From the NCBI GenBank assembly GCA_025960445.1, contig JAICIT010000060.1:1-9257 (forward strand): a DNA stretch of 9,257 nt. The letters are read 5' to 3'. The stretch is from Bradyrhizobium sp. GTDB lineage: Bacteria; Pseudomonadota; Alphaproteobacteria; Rhizobiales; Xanthobacteraceae. Positions 1 through 5,898 of the stretch are shown here, one piece after another (position 1 is the stretch's first letter; each line of letters begins with the position of its first letter). Position numbers and translations under genes: made by a program. The notes beneath the pieces are model-generated. The model saw only the letters and a list, made by a program, of their open reading frames with translations, made no database searches and was not told where the DNA came from.

Positions 1-894
1 CATGGCGACCAGCAGCGCGCCGATGAAGCAGCCGCCGATCGAGCCGAGGCCGCCAATAATGACCACGATGAAAACCAGGACCGTGAGATCGTTGCCCATC
101 GAAGCATGCACCTGCTCGCGGTACAGCGCCCACATGATCCCCCCAAGTCCGGCAAGACCGGAGCCCACCATGAATACGCCGAGGAACAGCCGCCGGATGC
201 GATAGCCGAGCGCTTCGACCATCTCGCGGTTTTCGACACCGGCGCGAATCAATAGGCCGATCTTGGTGCGGTTCAGGACCAGTTGAATACCACAAAACAC
301 GACCAGGCCCACCAGCATTGCCAAGAGGCGATATTTTGCAATCGCGATATCGCCGAAGATGAAGGAGCCGCGTAGCGAGGTCGGCAGCGGCAGCGGAATG
401 ATCTGCGGTCCCCACAGCGCGTACAGCGCCTGCTCGGCGACGATCAATCCGCCGGTCGTCATCAAAATTTGCTTGAGGTGCTGACCATAGACCGGAAGGA
501 TCAGTACGCGCTCGACGACCAGACCGAGCGCACCGGAAACCGCCATCGACAACGCAGCCGCCGGCGCTAGTACCGCGAGATTTGTCAGCAGCGAGTCGGC
601 CTGCACCGATGTAGCCATCGGCAGCAGCACCAGCGTGCCGATATAAGCGCCGACCGAAATGAACGCACCGTGGCCGAAATTGAGTACGTCCATCAGGCCG
701 AACACCAGCGTCAGTCCGGAAGCCATGATGAAGATCATCATGCCCATGGCGAGGCTTGCCACCGTCAGCGTCACCCACGAACTCGCCGATCCGATCAACG
801 GCAACATCGCGAGCGCCAGGATGGCGGGCAGCAGCACCGGCAGAAGATCCCGCTTCGGCTTCGGGAGCGCCGCGGAGGCGGCAACGTCGGTCAT
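1..894 (-). CDS. livH: Branched-chain amino-acid-type ABC transporter permease, LivH-like (3' end outside window)
   Basis: This is the inner-membrane permease of a HAAT-family ABC importer. It forms the translocation channel with a LivM-type partner, which is not in the window and is probably further left. The reading frame is open for 298 codons from ATG at 894 to the left edge without a stop. LivH proteins are about 290-345 residues, so only a short C-terminal piece should be missing. The protein is strongly hydrophobic with several membrane segments. It shows the family features MDVLNFGHGAF (about residues 49-59), an IRAGVENREMVEALGY cytoplasmic loop (about 217-232, the EAA-like contact with the ATPases), and IIGGLGSIGG near residue 279. 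Its start overlaps the stop of the preceding LivF-like gene as ATGA, so translation is probably coupled. The LivH assignment over LivM rests on the NFGHGAF and GLGSIGG patterns. The substrate cannot be read from the permease. Confidence 0.9.
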   Translation of the reverse strand, partial: MTDVAASAALPKPKRDLLPVLLPAILALAMLPLIGSASSWVTLTVASLAMGMMIFIMASGLTLVFGLMDVLNFGHGAFISVGAYIGTLVLLPMATSVQADSLLTNLAVLAPAAALSMAVSGALGLVVERVLILPVYGQHLKQILMTTGGLIVAEQALYALWGPQIIPLPLPTSLRGSFIFGDIAIAKYRLLAMLVGLVVFCGIQLVLNRTKIGLLIRAGVENREMVEALGYRIRRLFLGVFMVGSGLAGLGGIMWALYREQVHASMGNDLTVLVFIVVIIGGLGSIGGCFIGALLVAM

Positions 895-1613
895 TGATGT
901 GCCTCCAGGCTGAGCCCGAGCAAACGCTCCTGCAGTGTCACATCCGCGGCCAGCGCGGCCATTTCGCCGCGATGGACGATCTTGCCATTGTCCATCACCA
1001 GCACCTTGTCGCCGAGTTCGCGCGCAGCGTGGAAATTCTGTTCGACCATCAGGATGGTGGCGCCCCGGCGCTTGATCTCAGCCAGACATTCGATCAGCGC
1101 CACCACGATTGCCGGAGCCAGTCCCTTGGTCGGCTCATCGATCAGAAGCAGTTTGCGCGGTTCAACGATGGCGCGGGCGATCGAAAGCATCTGCTTCTGT
1201 CCGCCCGACAGACCGCCGGCGCGCGATAGCCAGAAACGCCGCAAGGCCGGAAAGAATCCGAAAATCCATTCAAGCCTGGAATCGTCGAGCGGCGCGTCGC
1301 GCGCCGCCAGCACCAGGTTTTCCTTTACGGTCAGATCGGAGAACACCGCCATGGTTTCGGGGACATATCCGACCCCGAGCCGGGCGATGTCGGGCGTCGC
1401 GCTGCCCTCAATCCGTTGGCCGTCGAGCGAAATCTGGCCCGCGGACGCGTTCCACAAACCCATGATGGTTCGCAGCGTCGAGGTTTTCCCGGCGCCATTG
1501 CGACCGAGCAGCATGATGGTCTGCCCATGGGGTACGTCGAAGTCGATGCCTTGCAGGATGTGATAGCGCCCGACATGGGTATGAACACCGGCGAGCTTGA
1601 GAAGCGCAGTCAT
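891..1613 (-). CDS. livF: ABC transporter ATP-binding protein, LivF-like
   Basis: This is the second nucleotide-binding subunit of the HAAT importer. It is a cytoplasmic ATPase that pairs with the LivG-like subunit to drive uptake. The 240 residues match the usual LivF length of about 235-240. Visible motifs are Walker A GRNGAGKT (37-44), the signature LSGGQ (135-139) and Walker B LLLIDEPT (155-162, catalytic Glu160). The Q-loop position reads YVPETMAVF (83-91), with Glu where generic ABC ATPases have Gln. The switch region reads MVEQN (189-193) rather than the His-containing form. Both deviations are normal for LivF and separate it from LivG. The start codon overlaps the LivG stop as ATGA at 1610-1613, and its stop overlaps the LivH start as ATGA at 891-894, which points to one polycistronic message with coupled translation. 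Confidence 0.95.
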   Translation of the reverse strand: MTALLKLAGVHTHVGRYHILQGIDFDVPHGQTIMLLGRNGAGKTSTLRTIMGLWNASAGQISLDGQRIEGSATPDIARLGVGYVPETMAVFSDLTVKENLVLAARDAPLDDSRLEWIFGFFPALRRFWLSRAGGLSGGQKQMLSIARAIVEPRKLLLIDEPTKGLAPAIVVALIECLAEIKRRGATILMVEQNFHAARELGDKVLVMDNGKIVHRGEMAALAADVTLQERLLGLSLEAHQ

Positions 1614-2377
1614 GCCGCGGTCTTTCCGGGCGCGATCCCGAGATAGGCTTCCTGAACGATCGGCGACGCGATGACCTCGGCCGGCTTGCCATCGGCCACG
1701 AGTTGACCGTTGTGCAGCACGATGATGCGGTCTGCCAGCGATCGAACCACGTCCATCTTGTGCTCGACCAACAGGATAATCTTGCTCGCGTCCTGCTTTA
1801 GTTGCGCGATCAGGTTCAGGACCACCGGAACCTCATCGATGCTCATGCCTGCGGTGGGCTCGTCAAACATGAATACCTTTGGCTCGAGCGCCATCATCAG
1901 CGCGACCTCGAGCTTGCGCTGATCGCCATGCGACAGCGCGGTTGCCGCCACGTTTCGCCGGCCGGCCAGCGCGACCGTATCGAGAATGGCATCGGCGCGC
2001 GCGATCAGGTTCCTGCGCGTCATCCAGGGGCGCACCATGTCGTAGTGCACGCCGTTTTCAGACTGCACGGCGAGCCGGACGTTCTCTTCGACGCTGAGGT
2101 TCGGAAACAAATTGGTGAGCTGGAATGCGCGGCCAAGGCCGGCCCGGGTGCGCAAAGGCGCGGAAAGACCGGTGATGTCTTTGCTGTCGAACAAAATGCT
2201 GCCTTGGGTCGGGCGCAATTGTCCGGAGATCAGGTTGAAATAGGTCGTCTTGCCCGCACCATTAGGACCGACGATGGCGGTCAGCTCACCTGGCCGGAAG
2301 GTGCAGCTGACCCCATTCACTGCAACGTGCCCGCCGAAGCGGATGGTCAGATCGCGAGTTTCCAGGGTATGGGTCAT
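1610..2377 (-). CDS. livG: ABC transporter ATP-binding protein, LivG-like
   Basis: This is the first nucleotide-binding subunit of the HAAT importer. From ATG at 2377 it is 255 residues, the usual LivG size. Motifs are Walker A GPNGAGKT (37-44), Q-loop Gln86 in GRAFQ, the LivG-type signature LSHGDQ (149-154), Walker B FMFDEPTAGM (Asp172, Glu173) and H-loop His206 in LVEHKMD. The C-terminal GKPAEVIASPIVQEAYLG stretch is the typical LivG tail. The start is uncertain. ATG 2377 gives the family-like N-terminus MTHTLETRDLTIRFGG but has no Shine-Dalgarno. An upstream in-frame TTG at 2410 would add 11 residues (MRACCVTTSRL) and sits about 9 nt after a good GAGGAG. That GAGGAG lies inside the 3' arm of the hairpin at 2413-2446. 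The gene is followed by LivF with an ATGA overlap. Confidence 0.93.
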   Translation of the reverse strand: MTHTLETRDLTIRFGGHVAVNGVSCTFRPGELTAIVGPNGAGKTTYFNLISGQLRPTQGSILFDSKDITGLSAPLRTRAGLGRAFQLTNLFPNLSVEENVRLAVQSENGVHYDMVRPWMTRRNLIARADAILDTVALAGRRNVAATALSHGDQRKLEVALMMALEPKVFMFDEPTAGMSIDEVPVVLNLIAQLKQDASKIILLVEHKMDVVRSLADRIIVLHNGQLVADGKPAEVIASPIVQEAYLGIAPGKTAA

Positions 2378-2412
2378 CAGCCGGCTCGTGGTGACGCAAC
2401 AGGCTCGCAATG

Positions 2413-2446
2413 ATTGCCTCTCCTCGCGAGAACGAGGAGAGGCAAT
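2413..2446 (-). other. Perfect 14-bp stem-loop between the binding-protein gene and livG
   Basis: Positions 2413-2426 and 2433-2446 are exact reverse complements around a 6-nt loop (TTCTCG on the transcribed strand). The stem begins about 6 nt after the binding-protein stop codon. No U-run follows on the transcribed strand, so this is not a textbook intrinsic terminator. It is better read as an mRNA-stabilising or partial-attenuation element. Such elements commonly separate a highly expressed periplasmic binding protein from its membrane and ATPase genes. The 3' arm contains GAGGAG, the only good Shine-Dalgarno-like sequence upstream of livG, so the fold would also hide it. Confidence 0.8.
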
Positions 2447-2452
2447 GGAAAC

Positions 2453-3637
2453 TCAGCGCTTGTTTCGGATCGGGATGTTCATGTCCCCGATCTTCAGTTC
2501 ACGCACCGGCTCCAGCACAGCCCAACTGACGTTCGGGTCCACCTTGACCTTGAAGTGATACATGCTCTGCAGCGCCTGATGATCTTCCTTGCGGAAAATC
2601 ATTTTGCCCTTGGGCGTGTCGAATTCCATGCCTTCCATCGCGCTGATCAGTTTCTCGGTGTCGGTGGATTTCGCCTTGGTGACGGCCGTGACGACGGCCA
2701 TCGCGGCCGCGAAACCTCCCGCGGTGAAGAAATCCGGCGGCGCGTTGAAGCGCTTCTGGTGCTCGCTGACCAGCCAGTCGTTCACCGGATTCTTCGGGAT
2801 GTCATAATAATAGTAGGTGGCGCCTTCCATGCCCGGCAGCCGCTTGTAGGCGGCGAGCGCCGGCAGGATGTTGCCGCCCGTCGAAAGTTCGATGCCGTAA
2901 CGTTTCGGATCCATGTCCTGCAGCTTGGTGAGCGGATCGCCGCCACCCGCCCAGATCACCCAGATAATCTTGCGGCCCGGCTTGTCCTTTAGCGCGTCGA
3001 ACAGGCGCTGCCCGGCGGCGGTGAAATCGGTCGTGGTGGTCGGCACGTATTCTTCGGCCGCCAAGGTCGCGCCGGTTTTGGCCAGCGCCTCCTTGAAGGC
3101 GGCGACGCCGTCACGGCCGAACGCATAGTCCTGCGCCAAGGTCGCGATGGTCACGCCCGGCTTGCCGATCGCCACCGCGTTGGAGATCGCGTCCTGCGAG
3201 GAGTTGCGGCCGGTCCGGAAGATATATCGATTCCACTTCTCTCCGGTAATCTGGTCGGCGACCGCCGGCTCGACGATCAGGATCTTCTTGTTTTCCTCGG
3301 CAACCGGAAGGTCGGCCAGGGCCGCCGCCGAAGAGGATGTGCCGACGGCGATGTCGGCCTTGTCGTCCTGATAGGCTTCCGCCAAGGCTGCCTTGGACAG
3401 ATCGGGCTTGCTCTGGTCGTCCTTGGTGATGATGACGATCTTGCGGCCGTCCAGGGCCATGGTGCCCTTGGTGGCGTATTCCAATCCCATCCGCAGGCCG
3501 GTTTCGGTCTGCTTCGCATACGCCTCAAGCGGACCCGTTTTTCCGTAAATCAGTGCGATCTTCAGATCTTCGGCTTGGGCACTGGCGACACTGACCAGGC
3601 TGGCGGCGGCAATTGCAAGGATGACTGGTAAACGCAC
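2453..3637 (-). CDS. Branched-chain amino-acid-type ABC transporter substrate-binding protein
   Basis: This is a periplasmic type-1 substrate-binding protein (Peripla_BP_6, LivJ/LivK-like) that delivers ligand to the adjacent LivGFH-type importer. The start is set at GTG 3637, because AGGAGG lies 6 nt upstream and translation then opens directly into a signal peptide. That peptide is a hydrophobic stretch at 3-19 ending in an AQA-ED cleavage site near residues 20-24. The result is 394 residues, with a mature protein of about 372. The mature part begins LKIALIYGKTGPLEAYAKQTETGLRMGLEYA (25-55), the usual first strand and ligand-loop region. It contains GTSSSAAALA (99-108), a hinge-proximal IFRTGRNSSQDA (139-150) and LAQDYAFGRDG (167-177). 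A longer frame back to ATG 3727 exists but would put about 30 charged and Cys-containing residues in front of the signal peptide. The ligand is not deducible. Members of this family also bind amides, urea, aromatic acids and other carboxylates. Confidence 0.93.
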   Translation of the reverse strand: MRLPVILAIAAASLVSVASAQAEDLKIALIYGKTGPLEAYAKQTETGLRMGLEYATKGTMALDGRKIVIITKDDQSKPDLSKAALAEAYQDDKADIAVGTSSSAAALADLPVAEENKKILIVEPAVADQITGEKWNRYIFRTGRNSSQDAISNAVAIGKPGVTIATLAQDYAFGRDGVAAFKEALAKTGATLAAEEYVPTTTTDFTAAGQRLFDALKDKPGRKIIWVIWAGGGDPLTKLQDMDPKRYGIELSTGGNILPALAAYKRLPGMEGATYYYYDIPKNPVNDWLVSEHQKRFNAPPDFFTAGGFAAAMAVVTAVTKAKSTDTEKLISAMEGMEFDTPKGKMIFRKEDHQALQSMYHFKVKVDPNVSWAVLEPVRELKIGDMNIPIRNKR

Positions 3638-3853
3638 GGCATTCCTCCTGTTGCAGAACTTCCCCTGACAAAGCGATTTGCACAGCTTGGGGGACATTGC
3701 AATTCCACGTTTCGGCCTTTGACGCATTCGTCATCCCATGCTCGAGCACTGGCACTCCCTCATGTGCCCAAAAGGCCGCCGCTACTATCGAACAAATTGT
3801 TTTTTATGACGGAGGAGTCGTGCGCGCGCGAGACGATATGCGCGCTATGGCGC
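3638..3853 (-). promoter_or_regulatory. Leader/promoter region of the Liv-type transporter operon
   Basis: This 216-bp gap between the kinase stop and the transporter start should hold the operon promoter. Visible elements are a perfect 10-bp palindrome TGCTCGAGCA at 3739-3748 and a short dyad GGCAC-8-GTGCC at 3751-3768 immediately beside it. There is also a TTGCA/TGCAA pair at 3678-3682 and 3698-3702, and an AT-rich segment at about 3788-3808 containing AACAAATTGTT (3791-3801). I could not place a convincing -35/-10 pair or a sigma-54 box, so the exact promoter is not called. Small open frames on the plus strand here look incidental. Confidence 0.45.
3644..3649 (-). promoter_or_regulatory. 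Strong ribosome-binding site that decides the binding-protein start
   Basis: On the minus strand this reads AGGAGG, a full anti-16S match, followed by 6 nt and then GTG (3637-3635). No comparable site precedes the ATG at 3727 or the ATG at 3697 in the same frame. It therefore fixes the initiation codon as GTG and the signal peptide at the very N-terminus. Confidence 0.85.
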
Positions 3854-4816
3854 TCAGGTCTTGGGGATCCGGCATTGCATCGTGCAGTGAATTCCGGTTT
3901 TCAAAAATGTAATCTCGGTCTTGCCGTCGAAGGCTCTCAGCGCAGATTTCAACAGTCTGGTTCCGAAGCCGGGGGCGCCGATCGTGTCGACCGCGGGCCC
4001 TTCGGTTTCGTCCCAGCTAATATTGAGGCGATCGTCGGACGCTGACCATGACACCTGCAATAGGCCGTTGGGCGACGAAAACGCCCCGTACTTTGCGGCA
4101 TTGGTCGCGAGCTCGTGAAACATCAATGCCAGGCTGACCGCCAGCTTGGCCGGAAGAAACAGGGCATTGCCGTTCAAAGTAAATCGAACGTGCCCGTAGG
4201 GGCCCAACTCCGAGAGCAACAAATCCTTGATATCGCAGCCGCTGCCGTCGACCCGTGCGACCAAATCGTCAGTCGCGGAGAGTGCCCGGATTCGTTGATC
4301 GATGCTGGCCCAGACCTGCGGCTTGTCATGAAACACCTGATGCAGCACGGCGTGGATCGTCGAGAGCTTGTTTTTGAGGCGGTGTTGAAGCTCGTCAACG
4401 ATGAGCTTGCGATATTCTTCCTCCTCGATCAGACGTTTTGTGATCTGCCGCTGCCCCAACGCGATCAAGCGATAGTGCTCGATGCCCCATATCGTGAGCC
4501 CGCATACGATGAGAAAGATGACCGCGAGCGCGAGCCTTGCGAAATCCGCAGTCGAGGGGCCGAAGTTGAGCGTAAGACCAAGTATGGTGCCCGCCAGTGC
4601 GGTGCCGATCCCGACCCGCAGCCCGCCGACGGCTGTGGCAAAAAAGACGGCCGGCAGATACGGCGTGAAATAGACGTCGGGCCGTATCAGCGCGAGACCT
4701 GATCGCGCGGCGGTTGCCAGGACAAGGCATAACGCCGCGAATCCAACGCGGAAAGAAGCTGACGGCTGCGACGTTCCTTGCCAGCCTCGCCGAAGCTCGT
4801 CGATCAATTTCATCAT
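3854..4816 (-). CDS. Membrane-bound HWE-family sensor histidine kinase
   Basis: This is a sensor kinase that should autophosphorylate on His and pass phosphate to a response regulator. It has 320 residues. The N-terminal half (about 22-113) holds three or four membrane segments. It includes YFTPYLPAVFFATAVGGLRVG (50-70), characteristic of the DUF4118 (KdpD-like) membrane module. A short charged helix (about 121-140) leads to the HWE core. That core has the H-box ELQHRLKNKLSTIHAVLHQ with phospho-acceptor His145, the N-box HELATNAAKYGA (234-245), the WDE triplet (268-270) that gives the family part of its name, and the G-box PGFGTRLL (282-289). There is no PAS, GAF or receiver domain, so any sensing must come through the membrane segments. 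No response regulator is next to it in the window. HWE kinases in Alphaproteobacteria often feed the PhyR general stress pathway, but that link is only a family expectation. The start is a tandem ATGATG without a Shine-Dalgarno. Confidence 0.9.
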   Translation of the reverse strand: MMKLIDELRRGWQGTSQPSASFRVGFAALCLVLATAARSGLALIRPDVYFTPYLPAVFFATAVGGLRVGIGTALAGTILGLTLNFGPSTADFARLALAVIFLIVCGLTIWGIEHYRLIALGQRQITKRLIEEEEYRKLIVDELQHRLKNKLSTIHAVLHQVFHDKPQVWASIDQRIRALSATDDLVARVDGSGCDIKDLLLSELGPYGHVRFTLNGNALFLPAKLAVSLALMFHELATNAAKYGAFSSPNGLLQVSWSASDDRLNISWDETEGPAVDTIGAPGFGTRLLKSALRAFDGKTEITFLKTGIHCTMQCRIPKT

Positions 4817-4824
4817 TCGATCAT

Positions 4825-4830
4825 ACTATA
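4825..4830 (-). promoter_or_regulatory. Candidate -10 box (TATAGT) very close to the kinase start
   Basis: The minus strand reads TATAGT, one mismatch from TATAAT, ending only 8 nt before the ATGATG start at 4816. If used, transcription would begin about 1-3 nt before the start codon, giving an almost leaderless message. That would fit the absence of a Shine-Dalgarno. No clear -35 hexamer is visible 16-18 nt upstream, so this is tentative. Confidence 0.3.
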
Positions 4831-4897
4831 GCAGGAGCATCGCCCGCAGCAGGATAGAGAGTCCGCACCGACGATGCGATTTTTCGGGTCGCAATGC

Positions 4898-4912
4898 TGC
4901 TTGGCCCAAGCA
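4898..4912. promoter_or_regulatory. 15-bp dyad in the kinase/SDR divergent region (candidate operator)
   Basis: TGCTTGG-C-CCAAGCA is a perfect 7+1+7 inverted repeat. It lies about 35 bp upstream of the TATACT box assigned to the SDR and about 80 bp from the kinase start. This is a suitable position for an activator or repressor site acting on either gene. The right half plus the next bases, CCAAGCAAGC (4906-4915), recurs exactly at 7894-7903 upstream of the P450 gene. No cognate regulator gene is present in the window. Confidence 0.45.
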
Positions 4913-4920
4913 AGCTCGAC

Positions 4921-4951
4921 TTGCCTTGTTCCACCCGGCCGGGGATATACT
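4921..4951 (+). promoter_or_regulatory. Candidate promoter for the SDR-cupin unit
   Basis: TATACT at 4946-4951 is a good -10 match. TTGCCT at 4921-4926 is the best -35 candidate, but the 19-bp spacer is longer than ideal. This would place the transcription start near 4958, leaving a leader of about 25 nt that includes the GGGGAG Shine-Dalgarno of the SDR. The call rests mainly on the -10 box and position. Confidence 0.35.
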
Positions 4952-4982
4952 AACCTTCGCTTCACCAGGGGAGAGAAACCAG

Positions 4983-5825
4983 ATGGGACGACTGAGCGGC
5001 AAAGTCGCGGTCATCACCGGCGCGACAAGCGGCATCGGCCTGCGGACCGCCGAGATTTTCGTGGCCGAAGGTGCGAAGATTGTCATCGCGGGACGGCGTG
5101 TGCCCGAGGGCGACGCGCTGGCGGCCAAACTCGGCGCCAGCTGCATCTTCCGCCGGACCGACGTCACACGCGAGGACGAGGTGCGGGCTCTGATCGACGA
5201 GGCGGTGAGCAAATTCGGCCGGATCGATTGCCTTTTCAACAACGCCGGCGGCCCGGCGCAGACCGGCGGCATCGAAGGGCTTGAGGTCGAACGTTTCGAT
5301 GCCGCGATGGCGACCCTGGTGCGCAGCGTGATGCTCGGCATGAAACACGCCGCGCCGCATATGCGCCGTCAACGCTCCGGCAGCATCATCAACAATGGCA
5401 GCATCGCGGGGAGGCTGGCCGGATTCTCCTCCTCGGTAGTGTATGGCGCGGCAAAGGCCGCCGTCATTCACCTGACCAAATGCGTTGCCATGGAACTTGG
5501 CGAAGCCGGCATTCGCGTCAACAGCATTTCGCCGGGCGCGATCGCCACCGGCATCTTCGGCAAGGCGCTTGGGCTGTCGGTCGAGGCGGCCGAGAAAACG
5601 CCGGATGTGATGCGCGAGGTCTTCAAGACCGCGCAGCCTATTCCGCGGGCCGGGCTGCCTGAGGACATCGCTCACGCGGCGGTGTTTCTCGCCAGCGACG
5701 AATCTACCTTCATCAACGGGCACGATTTGGTGGTCGATGGCGCCGTAACCGGCGGTCGCAATTGGACCCAGCAACAGCAGGGCTATGTCGCGGTACGCAA
5801 GGCGTTCGAACAGGGGACGGCGTAA
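4983..5825 (+). CDS. Short-chain dehydrogenase/reductase (SDR) family oxidoreductase
   Basis: This is a cytosolic NAD(P)-dependent alcohol dehydrogenase or ketoreductase of the classical SDR type. It has 280 residues from ATG 4983, preceded by GGGGAG (4968-4973) at 9-nt spacing. The frame opens further upstream but without family similarity. Visible motifs are the Rossmann TGATSGIG (12-19), a GRR after the second strand (37-39) that hints at NADP or a mixed preference, NNAGG (86-90), catalytic Ser140 in NNGSIAG, the Tyr154/Lys158 pair in YGAAK, and the ISPGAIATG cofactor loop (182-190). The fourth catalytic residue is unusual. The segment ATLVRSVMLGMKHAAPHM (110-127) has Leu112 where most classical SDRs have Asn. 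The C-terminal VDGAVTGGRNW (251-261) is typical, followed by a short extension. The gene is probably co-transcribed with the cupin 73 bp downstream. Close families include cyclopentanol, carveol and xanthoxin-type dehydrogenases. The substrate is unknown. Confidence 0.93.
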   Translation: MGRLSGKVAVITGATSGIGLRTAEIFVAEGAKIVIAGRRVPEGDALAAKLGASCIFRRTDVTREDEVRALIDEAVSKFGRIDCLFNNAGGPAQTGGIEGLEVERFDAAMATLVRSVMLGMKHAAPHMRRQRSGSIINNGSIAGRLAGFSSSVVYGAAKAAVIHLTKCVAMELGEAGIRVNSISPGAIATGIFGKALGLSVEAAEKTPDVMREVFKTAQPIPRAGLPEDIAHAAVFLASDESTFINGHDLVVDGAVTGGRNWTQQQQGYVAVRKAFEQGTA

Positions 5826-5885
5826 TCGGCGGGTCATCAATCGGCGATCTTTTATCGATCCGACCTTGTCGCTCGATGCCACTAT

Positions 5886-5890
5886 GGAGG
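5886..5890 (+). promoter_or_regulatory. Ribosome-binding site that decides the cupin start
   Basis: GGAGG is followed by 8 nt and then ATG at 5899. An earlier in-frame ATG at 5884 overlaps this motif and could not use it, and the frame opening at 5785 lies inside the SDR gene. This favours ATG 5899. Confidence 0.65.
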
Positions 5891-5898
5891 CGAACTCA

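Noticed and set aside
891..1613. LivF-like ATPase lacking Q-loop Gln and switch His, as a broken ATPase
   Set aside because: Glu at the Q-loop and Gln-Asn at the switch are normal for the LivF subfamily, so these are not defects.
1802..2413. 203-codon open frame on the plus strand across livG
   Set aside because: It is a shadow of the LivG-like gene, with no independent RBS or domain.
2414..2992. 192-codon open frame on the plus strand within the binding-protein gene
   Set aside because: It is antisense to a clear periplasmic binding protein and has shadow composition.
3686..3760. Sigma-54 promoter search in the transporter leader
   Set aside because: TGG and TTGC elements are present, but no GG/GC pair has the required spacing on the minus strand.
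3791..3806. AACAAATTGTT followed by a T-run as a terminator
   Set aside because: The arms are only 5 bp with a 1-nt centre, which cannot form a hairpin. The T-run is on the plus strand, where no gene ends.
3822..3846. GCGCGC repeats after the kinase stop as a terminator hairpin
   Set aside because: The stem is short, made of self-complementary GC repeats with a 10-nt loop, and no U-run follows on the transcribed strand.
3820..3912. Small plus-strand frame with GTG preceded by GGAGGAG near 3810
   Set aside because: It has only about 30 codons, mostly antisense to the kinase 3' end, with no recognisable features. The RBS-like string alone is not enough.
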